47,423 bases of DNA from Paenibacillus sp. 598K. Its GTDB lineage: Bacteria; Bacillota; Bacilli; Paenibacillales; Paenibacillaceae. The position numbers were made by a program, and so were the translations under genes. The stretch covers positions 1 through 47,423 of the forward strand of contig NZ_BFBX01000092.1 of assembly GCF_003851045.1 (NCBI RefSeq). Reading direction: 5' to 3'. A model generated the notes under the pieces. The model did not search any database, had not been told where the DNA came from, and saw only the letters and a list, made by a program, of their open reading frames with translations. Shown in pieces: positions 23,133 through 30,854 of the stretch; the first letter of the stretch is position 1; every line of letters begins with the position of its first letter.

Positions 23133-25428
23133 CCGCCGTCAGCGCCAGCGCGCTCCCCCCGGGTACGGTGGTACCGCCGTTGCTGAGGTTGACCCAGCGA
23201 AACTGGCTGTTGCTCACGCCCTGAATGCCGTTGACCGTAAAGCGATACTGATTATTCAGGCCGACATGGACGGAGTCCGAGTTGAAGTCCACGCTCTTGG
23301 CAAGAATCCATAGGTTGTAATTACCGGATACCGGAACGTTGATGCGGTAGCCCAATTTCGCTCCAGTAGCGAGCGTAGCTGCATCCGTACCGGTCATGGC
23401 GAATCCCGTGTCCGGGCCGAACAGCATCGCCTTGGTCATCTGGCCATCGACTAGCGACCACGTATGGCCTTGGATGATACCCGATACGTAAGCGTGCTCC
23501 GTGTTCTCCGCCGCTGTCTCCGCTTCGATAGCGATGAACGATGGCGAATCAAAACGAATCGTATAGATCGTCGTCTGCAAGCCTTCGCTGCTGACGGCCA
23601 CTGTTGCTGCCCCCGGAATCGTCGACGCTTGTGTAATCGATACCGTAGCGCTAGGATCGTTGGCCGTCGCGCTCACTCGCGGCGGCGCTGAGTCAGCAGG
23701 GACATCAACCGCATACTCGTATCTGCCCTCGCTGAAGCCAGCGAGCGGCGCTCCGTTCACTTGCAGCGTTTTCAGATTCGTGTTGAAGTTCGAGCCTTCC
23801 AACTGCTCACCGATCCGGAAATAATCGAAATCGACGTAACCGCCGGCCGACTTGGTCGCAAAGTTGAACAAGCCGAAACGATACCCCATAAAATGCGGCA
23901 ACGTATAGGACATTTGCAGCGTGTTGCCGATCGAAGCCCAACGCGCGCCGTCCAAGCTATAGTAAAAGTAACCTTTGTCTGTTCGGTTTTTGAAGTCCAG
24001 CTCGGTTCTCAGGTAGACTGTATCCTGATTGAGAGGAACCGCAGCAACCTCCGTCGCCGAGCTCGAATTGCCATTTACCATCACAATCGATTTGGTCGAT
24101 CCGGTCATCTTGACGCCGACAAAGCCGTAGTTTGCCTGGAACGCGGTGATGCCCGCATAATCTCCGTCTTTCATGTTGCTGACATCGATCTTGACCGTCC
24201 CCGTGCTCTCCGGCCCGAACGTGCGCTGCGTCAAGGTGTTTCTCGCATTATGGATGCTTGTGCTCGTACGGCCGGTCGTCAGTCTTAAGTGACCCGGGCG
24301 CTCGGTGAGCGACCAATATCGGTTGTCCGGATTATGATTCCATTGCCACACCAGACCGAGATTGGAGCCGTTATGATCGTTCTCCCCGCTGGCTACCACA
24401 GTATGATAAGCAGCGACGGGCGCCGCCTGCTTATCGAACTCGTCGGAGGAAACCCACGACTTCGAGAGGTTGGCAGCAATGCCGGTATCGTTTACGTCGC
24501 CGAAGACCGGCCAGCCGTCCTCGCTCCATGTCATCGGGATGATGTATGGGATACGGCCGACCGAGCCGAAGTCCTGGAACAGCATGCCGTACCATTTGCC
24601 ATCCGGGGTATCGACGATGCCGCCCTGCGCCACGCCCGCACCGCTCGTGCTGCTGCCGGAGCGCAGCGCGATTCGGCCCTCATACTGGCCGTCAATCGCA
24701 TCTGCGCGGTGAATCAGTTGCGTACGAATGCCGCCTGATGGCCACGAGATATGGAAGATATAGTACTTGCCGTTAATCTTGTAGACATGCGACCCTTCCG
24801 CGCCCAGCCCGCCGCTGCCGCCGGGAGCGCTCGCATTTTGGATGATAACTTTGTTCATCCCGCCGGTTTTGATCGCTGTTGCGTCCGCCGTAAGCTCGAC
24901 GATGCGGATCGTGCCGTTGCCGTAGACCATGTAGACCCGACCGTCGTCGTCGAACAGCAACGACATGTCATGATAGACGCCGCCTGCCAGCTCATATTTC
25001 TCCCAAGGTCCCTTCTCGATATCGGTCGTTTGGAAGATGAAGGTTTTGCCCACATCATTGGAAGCAAACGCTACGTAGAACTTGCCGTTATGGTGTCTGA
25101 TGCTGCTCGCCCACGAGCCTTGGCCATACAAGTTTTGCCCGTTAGAGAGCGTCTGCTTGTCGCCCGCTGCGAGGATATCGTACAGATAGTTGACGATCTC
25201 CCAATTGACGAGGTCCTTGGACTTCATCACGGGGACGCCTGGATTCATATGCATCGTCGTGCTGGTCATATAGTAGCTGTCGCCCACACGGATGACCGAG
25301 ACGTCCGGCACATCCGCCCAGATGATCGGGTTCGGGGCAGTGCTTTCGGCGGCTTGTGCGGCCAAGCCGGGGAGCAGGCTCATGAAGAGAGTAAGGATTA
25401 AGACGACTCCGACTGCCTTATTGCGCAT
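22189..25428 (-). CDS. Secreted multimodular GH43 xylosidase/arabinofuranosidase with cohesin and dockerin
   Basis: 1079 residues with a signal peptide (to about 27, ending AAQAAES). Modules: GH43 catalytic propeller (30-320), of the beta-xylosidase-like type, with catalytic acids in WADVPDVSVIR, YHDMSLLFDDDG and GLGAEGSHVYK; the C-terminal beta-sandwich typical of that subgroup (335-540); a cadherin-like domain (545-625); a CBM (628-800); a cohesin (805-935); FIVAR (940-1010); and a dockerin (1016-1079) with DLNNDGKVNVGD and DMNFDGKIDIED. The start ATG at 25428 has GGAGG nine bases before it. It is probably first in a two-gene operon with the other GH43. A cre-like box upstream suggests catabolite repression. 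Exact substrate is inferred. Confidence 0.85.
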   Translation of the reverse strand: MRNKAVGVVLILTLFMSLLPGLAAQAAESTAPNPIIWADVPDVSVIRVGDSYYMTSTTMHMNPGVPVMKSKDLVNWEIVNYLYDILAAGDKQTLSNGQNLYGQGSWASSIRHHNGKFYVAFASNDVGKTFIFQTTDIEKGPWEKYELAGGVYHDMSLLFDDDGRVYMVYGNGTIRIVELTADATAIKTGGMNKVIIQNASAPGGSGGLGAEGSHVYKINGKYYIFHISWPSGGIRTQLIHRADAIDGQYEGRIALRSGSSTSGAGVAQGGIVDTPDGKWYGMLFQDFGSVGRIPYIIPMTWSEDGWPVFGDVNDTGIAANLSKSWVSSDEFDKQAAPVAAYHTVVASGENDHNGSNLGLVWQWNHNPDNRYWSLTERPGHLRLTTGRTSTSIHNARNTLTQRTFGPESTGTVKIDVSNMKDGDYAGITAFQANYGFVGVKMTGSTKSIVMVNGNSSSATEVAAVPLNQDTVYLRTELDFKNRTDKGYFYYSLDGARWASIGNTLQMSYTLPHFMGYRFGLFNFATKSAGGYVDFDYFRIGEQLEGSNFNTNLKTLQVNGAPLAGFSEGRYEYAVDVPADSAPPRVSATANDPSATVSITQASTIPGAATVAVSSEGLQTTIYTIRFDSPSFIAIEAETAAENTEHAYVSGIIQGHTWSLVDGQMTKAMLFGPDTGFAMTGTDAATLATGAKLGYRINVPVSGNYNLWILAKSVDFNSDSVHVGLNNQYRFTVNGIQGVSNSQFRWVNLSNGGTTVPGGSALALTAGTHELNFWGREDGLIIDRIYLTTSGSTTDPVWPPAEPQAPTTVLTADNSVKPGSTFQVGVGLQHVPQEVYAQDVTLSYSSDVFEYVSAAGATDNVRVVGEDKETAGQVRLITASIGGASVEQALLNVTFRVKAGVSNTSGAIAVTHAELGTAPEGTTVLAIGSSKTIAVGSPDVVIDKTALTEAIASAQALADGAVIGTQPGQYPQAAVDALTEAIAAATAVKENAGATQPQVNEAVDALHTAVETFKAAVVKQASADLNNDGKVNVGDLAMVAYHYGKDANSADWAAAKAADMNFDGKIDIEDLVYVASRLGR

Positions 25429-25517
25429 CGATTGCAGCCTCCATTCTGTTCTGTTACAGCTTCCACAACAATTGACTTCATTGGAATGTTTGTCACATTT
25501 TTTTGATTTGTTGTAAT

Positions 25518-25531
25518 TGGTAGCGCTTTAA
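25518..25531. promoter_or_regulatory. Candidate cre (CcpA) site upstream of the GH43 operon
   Basis: TGGTAGCGCTTTAA keeps the AGCGCT core of the cre consensus (WTGNAARCGNWWWCA) with about two mismatches. It lies 90 bases upstream of the GH43 start, a normal place for CcpA repression of a plant-polysaccharide gene. The rest of 25429-25784 shows no gene. Confidence 0.45.
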
Positions 25532-25584
25532 TAAATGAAGATGTCGATCCCTTCTACCCACGCGCAAACGGCTTACTCCACCTG

Positions 25585-25598
25585 TCCGGACGTCCGGA
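25585..25598. repeat. Perfect 14-base palindrome TCCGGACGTCCGGA
   Basis: A perfect dyad in an otherwise featureless 438-base gap between the GH43 operon and sigK. It lies about 160 bases upstream of the GH43 start. It may be an operator or simply a chance GC-rich dyad; nothing else links it to a known regulator. Confidence 0.4.
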
Positions 25599-25782
25599 AA
25601 ACTCTCTGCTCCCGCACTCCCGCCCGACTTGCCGCTTTGGCGACCCTTCCGCATTTCTGCAACCATTCGACCATTGCATCCCTCCCAGCCCTCTAATGTG
25701 CCCTAATTATAACTGGGCCTTTTGAAAATCACGATGTAATTTCTTTTTCGAAAGGTTGATTTTTTTGGTGCTTCGAGCGGGA

Positions 25783-25825
25783 CAAAAAAGAGCGACGCCC
25801 AGGATATTCCACCTGTCATCGCTCT
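25783..25825 (-). terminator. Terminator of sigK
   Basis: Minus-strand hairpin with stem AGAGCGA / TCGCTCT (25819-25825 with 25789-25795) and an inner CAGG/CCTG pairing, directly followed by TTTTTTGTC. It starts 41 bases after the sigK stop. Confidence 0.85.
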
Positions 25826-25866
25826 GCAAGAAATAAGTACAATATATCGTTCATAATGTGTGATAT

Positions 25867-26568
25867 TTATCGTTTGACCTTATAAAACTCATGATATAGC
25901 TTCATCAGCGCCCGCTTCTCAATCCGCGACACGTAGCTGCGCGAGATGCCCAGCTCCTTGGCAATCTCCCGTTGCGTCCGCTCGTCGCCACCATGCACCA
26001 GACCAAACCGCCCGATGACGACTTCCTTTTCCCGGTCATCGAGGATATCCAGGTTTTTGTATATTTTGCTTTTCTCGATTTTGAGCTGCACCTTATCTGC
26101 CACTTCATCCGACTCAGTGCCGAGAATATCGATCAAGGTTATCTCGTTGCCTTCCTTGTCTGTGCCGATGGGATCATGCAGCGAGACGTCCTTGCGTGTC
26201 TTTTTAAGGGAACGCAAGTGCATCAGGATTTCGTTCTCAATACACCGCGCGGCGAACGTCGCCAGCTTTGTGCCCTTGCCCGTCTGAAAGCTCTCGATCG
26301 CCTTGATCAACCCGATCGTGCCGATCGAAATCAGATCCTCCAGATCCTCGCCGGTGTTGTCGAATTTCTTGACGATATGCGCCACCAGGCGGAGGTTGTG
26401 TTCGATCAGCAGATTGCGTGAGCGCTGATTGCCTTGGGCAAACAATTGCAAATGCTTGGCTTCCTCTTCTTCCTGCAGCGGCTGCGGGAACGCATTGTTT
26501 TTTACATAGGAGACAAGTAACGACAGTTGTTTGATAAACAAAGCCACCGCTGCAAATAAACCTGGCAT
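25867..26568 (-). CDS. sigK: RNA polymerase sporulation sigma factor sigma-K
   Basis: 233 residues, near the 241 of B. subtilis SigK and with the same opening (GLFAAV, then VSYVKNNAFPQPL at about 23-35), including the hydrophobic pro-sequence that is cleaved by SpoIVFB in the mother cell. Region 2 reads IEHNLRLVAHIVKKF and DLISIGTIGLIKAIESF; region 3 to 4 includes VSLHDPIGTDKEGNEI; region 4.2 is QREIAKELGISRSYVSRIEK. The ATG at 26568 follows GGAGGTG; an ATG at 26589 is upstream of that box. The frame is continuous, so no skin-type element splits the gene as it does in B. subtilis. It shows the organism forms spores. Confidence 0.95.
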   Translation of the reverse strand: MPGLFAAVALFIKQLSLLVSYVKNNAFPQPLQEEEEAKHLQLFAQGNQRSRNLLIEHNLRLVAHIVKKFDNTGEDLEDLISIGTIGLIKAIESFQTGKGTKLATFAARCIENEILMHLRSLKKTRKDVSLHDPIGTDKEGNEITLIDILGTESDEVADKVQLKIEKSKIYKNLDILDDREKEVVIGRFGLVHGGDERTQREIAKELGISRSYVSRIEKRALMKLYHEFYKVKR

Positions 26569-26631
26569 GTCATCGGCCACCTCCACCATGTGATACCGGG
26601 GTCCCTGCTCCCCAGAACAAGACTGTTGTAC

Positions 26632-26639
26632 AGTGTATG
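26632..26639 (-). promoter_or_regulatory. Candidate sigma-E type -10 of sigK
   Basis: On the minus strand CATACACT matches the sigma-E -10 consensus CATACANT, 63 bases upstream of the sigK start. A convincing -35 at the right distance is not seen, so an activator such as SpoIIID may be needed. Confidence 0.35.
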
Positions 26640-26718
26640 TAGGCGGCGGCCTAGAAGTGCCAGTACGGTGGAAAAATATCGGTTTGACGCGAAGGGTGTT
26701 GATTCGTGCTCAGACGCC

Positions 26719-27057
26719 TTACTCCGCGCTCACGGCAACCCCGTTGACATAGTAATCTTCCTCGCGATACGCGACAAACACCACCTCGACGTCTGCCAAG
26801 CCTATTCCGCTTAGAGTGTCAGTGACGATACGGGCGAAGCGGTCGCGAACCGCCGTTCCCCGCTCGAACCAGCCGACCTCGACAAATGCAAACGGCGGCT
26901 CTTGCGGCGGGCCGCCCCATAGAGCAGTCGTGTGCATAACGTTGATCGTGAAGTTGTCGGTCCCGCACTGGCAAAGCTCCGCCAGCTGTTCGACGAGCTG
27001 CGGAGCGGCTTCTTGCAGGCGATCTGGGGCTACGCCCCGAATAACAAGATGCGGCAT
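26719..27057 (-). CDS. DUF1904 family protein (tautomerase-like)
   Basis: 112 residues. The protein begins MPHLVIRGV and has PFAFVEVGWFERG (about 60-72) and a YYVNGVAV tail, the pattern of the DUF1904 family, whose fold is related to 4-oxalocrotonate tautomerases. Those enzymes use an N-terminal proline, and Pro2 is present here, but no reaction is established for DUF1904. GGAGG lies 11 bases upstream of the ATG. It sits alone between sigK and a phosphodiester glycosidase gene, both on the same strand. Function remains unknown. Confidence 0.75.
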   Translation of the reverse strand: MPHLVIRGVAPDRLQEAAPQLVEQLAELCQCGTDNFTINVMHTTALWGGPPQEPPFAFVEVGWFERGTAVRDRFARIVTDTLSGIGLADVEVVFVAYREEDYYVNGVAVSAE

Positions 27058-27120
27058 AATGCGATGCCTCCTTTATTCATGGTGAAGGGCCGAAACCGTC
27101 ATGGCTCCAGCCCCGCTATC

Positions 27121-28251
27121 TTAATACACAATCAATGCATTGCTAATATTCCGTCCCGGCGTCGTCAGATACTGGCCGTTGTAATACATCCCGCTGGAGG
27201 CGCCGCCGTCGAGGTTCATCGCCTGGTACGCGCCCGCCTGCTTCATCAGCTGCCCGAGCTGCGGGATCGTCGCTCCCCGCGAGGTGAGCAGGATCAGCTT
27301 GTGATCGCGGGTGAGGCCAACAGCGCTGCGAGCCCCTCCGTTCGTCAGAATCTTCGGATCGCGGAAGCCATTCAGATCGGGGTGGGACACTTGTCCGTTG
27401 ACGACCAGTCGCGGCCCCGCCTGCAGCGCGCCGACCAGATCGCCCTTGGCGAAGCGATCGGTAAAATCGTCGCCGGGGATAAACTCGACGTTGTTGTTTT
27501 GGTCGAAGACGAGTACGGTGCGCGGATCGCCCGAAGCCTTTTTCACCACTTCTCCTTTATGGACCACATACCCGTATGGCGTTTTGTGCGCCTGGTCGGT
27601 ATACGCGTCGAAAAACGTCCCGTTGATTGCCGCCAGCGCCTGATAGCGCGAGGCGATCGACTTCAGCGGCTCTGTCTTGCCGACCTCGCCGCCTGCCAGT
27701 CCAACCCCGAGATTAACCTGCGGATGCAGCAGCGTCACGGTGAGCATCTGCACCTCGAACGATTGGCGGCCTACCTTAAAGGTTTTTTTGCTGGAGATGA
27801 TCCGCGCTTGCTGCTCCGGGGCCGACCCGCGCGGCACGACCGGCAGCTTGAGCAGATGATCGCCGCTGCCGGCGACGACTGCGCCGAGCTCGGACCGCCA
27901 TTCGAGCGAGACGCCAAGCGCCTCGCCTACGAACCGCAGCGGCACATAGGTGACGCCCCGCTCGACGAACGGCGCCGCCTCCAGCGTGATCGACTGATCG
28001 CCGCGCTGCGCCTCGCGCTTGCCGACATAGAGACGGATGCGCTGATCGCCTTTGGCTATATCGACCCGTTGGTTGGGCTTATCCCAGGCGACTTGCGCGC
28101 CGAACGCTTCTCCGACGAGACGGATCGGCACGAAGGTGCGGTTATGCTGTTCATCGACCAGTCCGTACGATTTGGCTGCCGCTCCGACATACCCGGCCTG
28201 CAGCAGCAGCCCAAGGCATAGGATCAGGCAGAGACTTGCCTTCTTCATCAT
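27121..28251 (-). CDS. Secreted phosphodiester glycosidase (NAGPA-like) with copper-amine-oxidase-N stalk
   Basis: 376 residues: a signal peptide (to about 25), a copper-amine-oxidase-N/stalk domain in two halves (FVPIRLVGEAFGAQVAWDK near 41-59 and YVPLRFVGEALGVSLEW near 102-118), then a phosphodiester glycosidase domain (about 150-376). The latter shows ALAAINGTFFDAYT, YGYVVHKGEVV and the closing LDGGASSGMYY and PGRNISNALIVY. Relatives cleave GlcNAc-phosphodiesters; in bacteria they act on cell-wall or capsule glycans outside the membrane. AAGGGAG sits upstream of two adjacent ATGs, and either could be used. It seems to be a single gene. The substrate here is not known. Confidence 0.85.
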   Translation of the reverse strand: MMKKASLCLILCLGLLLQAGYVGAAAKSYGLVDEQHNRTFVPIRLVGEAFGAQVAWDKPNQRVDIAKGDQRIRLYVGKREAQRGDQSITLEAAPFVERGVTYVPLRFVGEALGVSLEWRSELGAVVAGSGDHLLKLPVVPRGSAPEQQARIISSKKTFKVGRQSFEVQMLTVTLLHPQVNLGVGLAGGEVGKTEPLKSIASRYQALAAINGTFFDAYTDQAHKTPYGYVVHKGEVVKKASGDPRTVLVFDQNNNVEFIPGDDFTDRFAKGDLVGALQAGPRLVVNGQVSHPDLNGFRDPKILTNGGARSAVGLTRDHKLILLTSRGATIPQLGQLMKQAGAYQAMNLDGGASSGMYYNGQYLTTPGRNISNALIVY

Positions 28252-28411
28252 CCTAACTCCCTTTTCGACAAATTATGCAACATTCCTATTCTAATCGCCC
28301 TTGTCCGCTTTGTAAATTGTGCCAGGACGGCAGGAAATGTCTGGCCTATGTCGAAAACGTACTCAGAACTCTGAATCCTTAACGACTATGATATGAACAG
28401 AAGGTGAACTG

Positions 28412-29020
28412 ATGCAGCTGGACAATATAACTGTACTCGACTTTGAAACGAGCGGTCTCGATCCGGTCCGCGACCGCGTCATCGAAATGTGCGCGATCCG
28501 TTGCGACAAAGGCGAGATCGTCGGCCGGTTCAATACGCTCATCCGCTTCGACGGACCGCTCGCCCCCAAGATTACCGAGATTACCGGCATTACCTCGCCG
28601 ATGCTTGAGGGCGGCATGGACGAGGAGACGGCGTTTCGCATCCTGAATCGGATGATCGGCTCCAATCTGATCGTCGCTCATAATGCCGCCTTTGACCTCG
28701 GCTTCCTGCACCATACGCTGATGCGGCTGGCCGGCCGCTCCTTCAGCAACCACTTTATCGATACGCTGACGATCAGCCGGCTCTATCATACATACCCCCA
28801 TACGCTGCAGGAGATGTGCAACCGATACGGCATCGAGCTCTCCCAAGGCCATCGCGCCGACTTTGATGTGCTGGCCACCTGGGAGCTGCTGAAACGATTC
28901 CACGCCGAGTACGACCTGGGCAGCCTCGTCAACCGGCTCGGCTACATCGAGAAATACGGCCCGCCCAAATGGGCGCCGGCCTGGGCTCAGCTCGAAGGAC
29001 TTCGTCTTAAATATGCTTGA
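28412..29020 (+). CDS. DnaQ-family 3'-5' exonuclease
   Basis: 202 residues with the DEDDh exonuclease plan. ExoI is LDFETSGLD (about 9-17, catalytic D and E), ExoII is VAHNAAFDLGFL (about 88-99) and ExoIII is HRADFDVLATW (about 149-159, the catalytic His and Asp). The domain alone, without a polymerase, resembles stand-alone proofreading or repair exonucleases and the exonuclease insert of PolC. The last 40 residues are a family-specific tail. The start ATG has AGAAGGTGA upstream. It is a lone plus-strand gene between minus-strand neighbours; its cellular role (repair or RNA trimming) cannot be fixed from sequence. Confidence 0.88.
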   Translation: MQLDNITVLDFETSGLDPVRDRVIEMCAIRCDKGEIVGRFNTLIRFDGPLAPKITEITGITSPMLEGGMDEETAFRILNRMIGSNLIVAHNAAFDLGFLHHTLMRLAGRSFSNHFIDTLTISRLYHTYPHTLQEMCNRYGIELSQGHRADFDVLATWELLKRFHAEYDLGSLVNRLGYIEKYGPPKWAPAWAQLEGLRLKYA

Positions 29021-29054
29021 GTCACGAGGTGGATACATTACGTAAAGCTTGATT

Positions 29055-29102
29055 CTAAAAAACACCCCGCTGCTTGCCAATTATCGGCGAAACAGCGGGG
29101 TG
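29055..29102 (-). terminator. Terminator of the stalk-domain protein gene
   Basis: Stem CACCCCGCTG / CAGCGGGGTG (29063-29072 with 29093-29102); on the minus strand it is followed by TTTTTTAGAATC. It also lies downstream of the exonuclease gene but lacks a U-run in that direction. Confidence 0.8.
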
Positions 29103-29110
29103 GCTATGGT

Positions 29111-29839
29111 TTATTGGATATCTGTCATAAGTTCCATGTATTTCTCAACGCCCCGATTTGCTTTCTCGCCTGCATCCAGCGTAAGCGAATCGCCTCGGCT
29201 TCGATTGCTAAAATAGGAATTCAGATCAGCTTCCACCTCGGTTTTATGATATTTCTTCAGATTCTCATATGAAGCATCATGCGCCTTCAGCGCATCCGCA
29301 TACTTCGAGAGAATTTGCTTCAGATCGTTACGTTCATTGTAGCGCTGCATCCAGCTTGTCAACGCATTGACTTTATCAACGATATCATTATACTTTTGCC
29401 GAGATTCCTCGAACGGATCGGATACCAGGGCAAAATCCTCTTCGTCCATCAGCATCGCATACGTAACTTCAAGATCGATCCCGTCTTCAAGCGCCTCTAG
29501 CGCCCGATATTGCATCGCAATTTCCGCATACAACTTGGCCTTGTCCAGCGACTGTTCGTGAGCCTCTGGCGATACCCCTTTTGGCTTTTGGATGTCTACC
29601 GTCTTGGTTGCGCCGTCCCATTTGTATTCCAGTCCTGCTTGCTGCAGCAGGTACAGTGGCACGAGCGTACGGTTATCGTAATTGATAGCTGGCGCATCCG
29701 CCACCTGGACTGGAACTCCCTCCACCGTCAGTCGGATAATATCATTGCCCTTGTAGCTTCCCCAAATCCCCGCCGCACTTACGACGCCCCCCAAACATAA
29801 CGTCAAAACGCCAGCCAAAATGCCTACTTTCTTTTTCAC
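29111..29839 (-). CDS. Exported stalk-domain (copper amine oxidase N-like) protein
   Basis: 242 residues. A signal peptide (KKKVGILAGVLTLCLGGVVSAAG) leads into one stalk domain of the copper-amine-oxidase-N type (NYDNRTLVPLYLLQQAGLEY near 53-72, VDIQKP near 80). The rest, about 90-242, is strongly charged and helical, probably a coiled coil, with no family recognised. Start is a GTG at 29839 with GAGGAGG eight bases upstream. Base composition is lower in G+C than the neighbouring genes. These proteins usually sit at the cell surface; no function is assigned. A 17-codon zinc-ribbon-like frame ends 22 bases before it. Confidence 0.75.
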   Translation of the reverse strand: MKKKVGILAGVLTLCLGGVVSAAGIWGSYKGNDIIRLTVEGVPVQVADAPAINYDNRTLVPLYLLQQAGLEYKWDGATKTVDIQKPKGVSPEAHEQSLDKAKLYAEIAMQYRALEALEDGIDLEVTYAMLMDEEDFALVSDPFEESRQKYNDIVDKVNALTSWMQRYNERNDLKQILSKYADALKAHDASYENLKKYHKTEVEADLNSYFSNRSRGDSLTLDAGEKANRGVEKYMELMTDIQ

Positions 29840-29861
29840 TCTTATGCCTCCTCATTGTCAA

Positions 29862-29915
29862 TTAGCTGCCTTGATTATCCATGGATTGTTTTCCGCACTT
29901 TGGACATAAGAGCAT
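29862..29915 (-). other. 17-codon frame with a zinc-ribbon CPKCG motif (leader or gene remnant)
   Basis: On the minus strand ATG at 29915 opens MLLCPKCGKQSMDNQGS and stops at TAA (29864-29862), 22 bases before the stalk-domain protein start. The CPKCGKQ start is the usual N-terminal half of a zinc-ribbon domain, which would continue with a second Cys pair; here it stops first. No ribosome binding site is visible and a stop codon sits directly upstream, so a decayed zinc-ribbon gene is the simplest reading. An upstream leader peptide is possible. Confidence 0.3.
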
Positions 29916-30194
29916 CTAGTTCATAATAATACCATCTTCTGCATCATCAGGATATATAGAAATTAGGTCGTAAGCCTTATGACTTCTATGCCTCTAGCCA
30001 GGGAATTAATCAGGTAAATCAACATCTGCAAGGATGTCTGCCGATAAGGATATAATATTTTGATAGGGTCATATTTACATTTGAGATCGTTTGTCTTAGT
30101 ATGAGGACGATAATTCCTCGCAGGACGGATGCAGCGCTGCCAGTCGAAGCGACCGCCGTACGACCTTGCACAGCAGAGAAGGGATCTGAGCGCA
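29916..30194. other. Intergenic region upstream of ktrA
   Basis: An A+T-rich stretch without a gene. A TATAAT at 30051-30056 on the plus strand is a possible -10 for ktrA but has no good -35. The c-di-AMP (ydaO) riboswitch that precedes ktrAB in B. subtilis is not recognisable here. Confidence 0.4.
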
Positions 30195-30854
30195 ATGAAA
30201 AAACAATTTATCGTCATCGGACTCGGCCGCTTCGGTACGAGTCTGGTCCGCACCCTAGTCAAGAATGGCCATGAAGTGCTGGCGGTGGACAAAAACGAGC
30301 AGCTGGTACAGGACATCGCCGATCATGCGACCCACGCGCTCCAGGCAGACAGTACGGACGAATCGGTGCTGCGAGAGCTGGGAGCCAGCAACTTTACGCA
30401 TGCCATCGTCGCGATCGGCGACGACCTGCAGGCGAGCATTCTGACGACGCTGCTGCTCAAGGAGCTGCGGGTACCCAAAGTGACCGCCAAAGCGAACAAC
30501 GAGATGCACGGCCAGGTCCTTAGCAAGGTCGGAGCAGACCATATCGTCTACCCCGAACGTGATATGGCGGCCCGGCTCGGCAAACAGCTCAGCTCCGACA
30601 ATCTGATCGATTTTATCGAGCTCTCGCCTACGTACAACCTCGTCGAGTTCAAGGCGCCTCGTTCGATGAATGCCAGATCGCTGGCGCAGCTGAATATTCG
30701 CGCCAAGTACGGCTGTACGGTGATGGCGGTCAAAACAGGCGATTATATGAATATTTCGCCGAAGGCAGAGGACCTCGTCTATACCGGCGATGTCTTGATC
30801 ATGATCGGCAGCAATGAGGATATCCGCGAACTGGAAGATGACTATGAGCAGTAA
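30195..30854 (+). CDS. ktrA: Potassium uptake regulatory subunit KtrA
   Basis: 219 residues, cytosolic gating ring protein of the Ktr potassium transporter. The RCK_N Rossmann domain has IGLGRFGTSLVRTL at about 6-19 and the acidic end of strand 2 (VDKNEQ) for nucleotide binding; the RCK_C domain lies from about 140 (FIELSPTYNLVEFKAP) and ends with a GDVLIMIGS segment. In relatives the N domain binds ATP/ADP and the C domain c-di-AMP. The ATG at 30195 begins MKKQFIVIG; the AAGGGA box lies a little far upstream (about 11 bases). Its stop overlaps the start of ktrB, so the two subunits are co-translated. Confidence 0.92.
   Translation: MKKQFIVIGLGRFGTSLVRTLVKNGHEVLAVDKNEQLVQDIADHATHALQADSTDESVLRELGASNFTHAIVAIGDDLQASILTTLLLKELRVPKVTAKANNEMHGQVLSKVGADHIVYPERDMAARLGKQLSSDNLIDFIELSPTYNLVEFKAPRSMNARSLAQLNIRAKYGCTVMAVKTGDYMNISPKAEDLVYTGDVLIMIGSNEDIRELEDDYEQ

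Noticed and set aside
29916..30194. Expected c-di-AMP (ydaO/yuaA) riboswitch upstream of ktrAB
   Set aside because: Known ktrAB leaders in Bacillus carry it, but the conserved GGGGAACCG- and GGGUGAA-type blocks were not found here.
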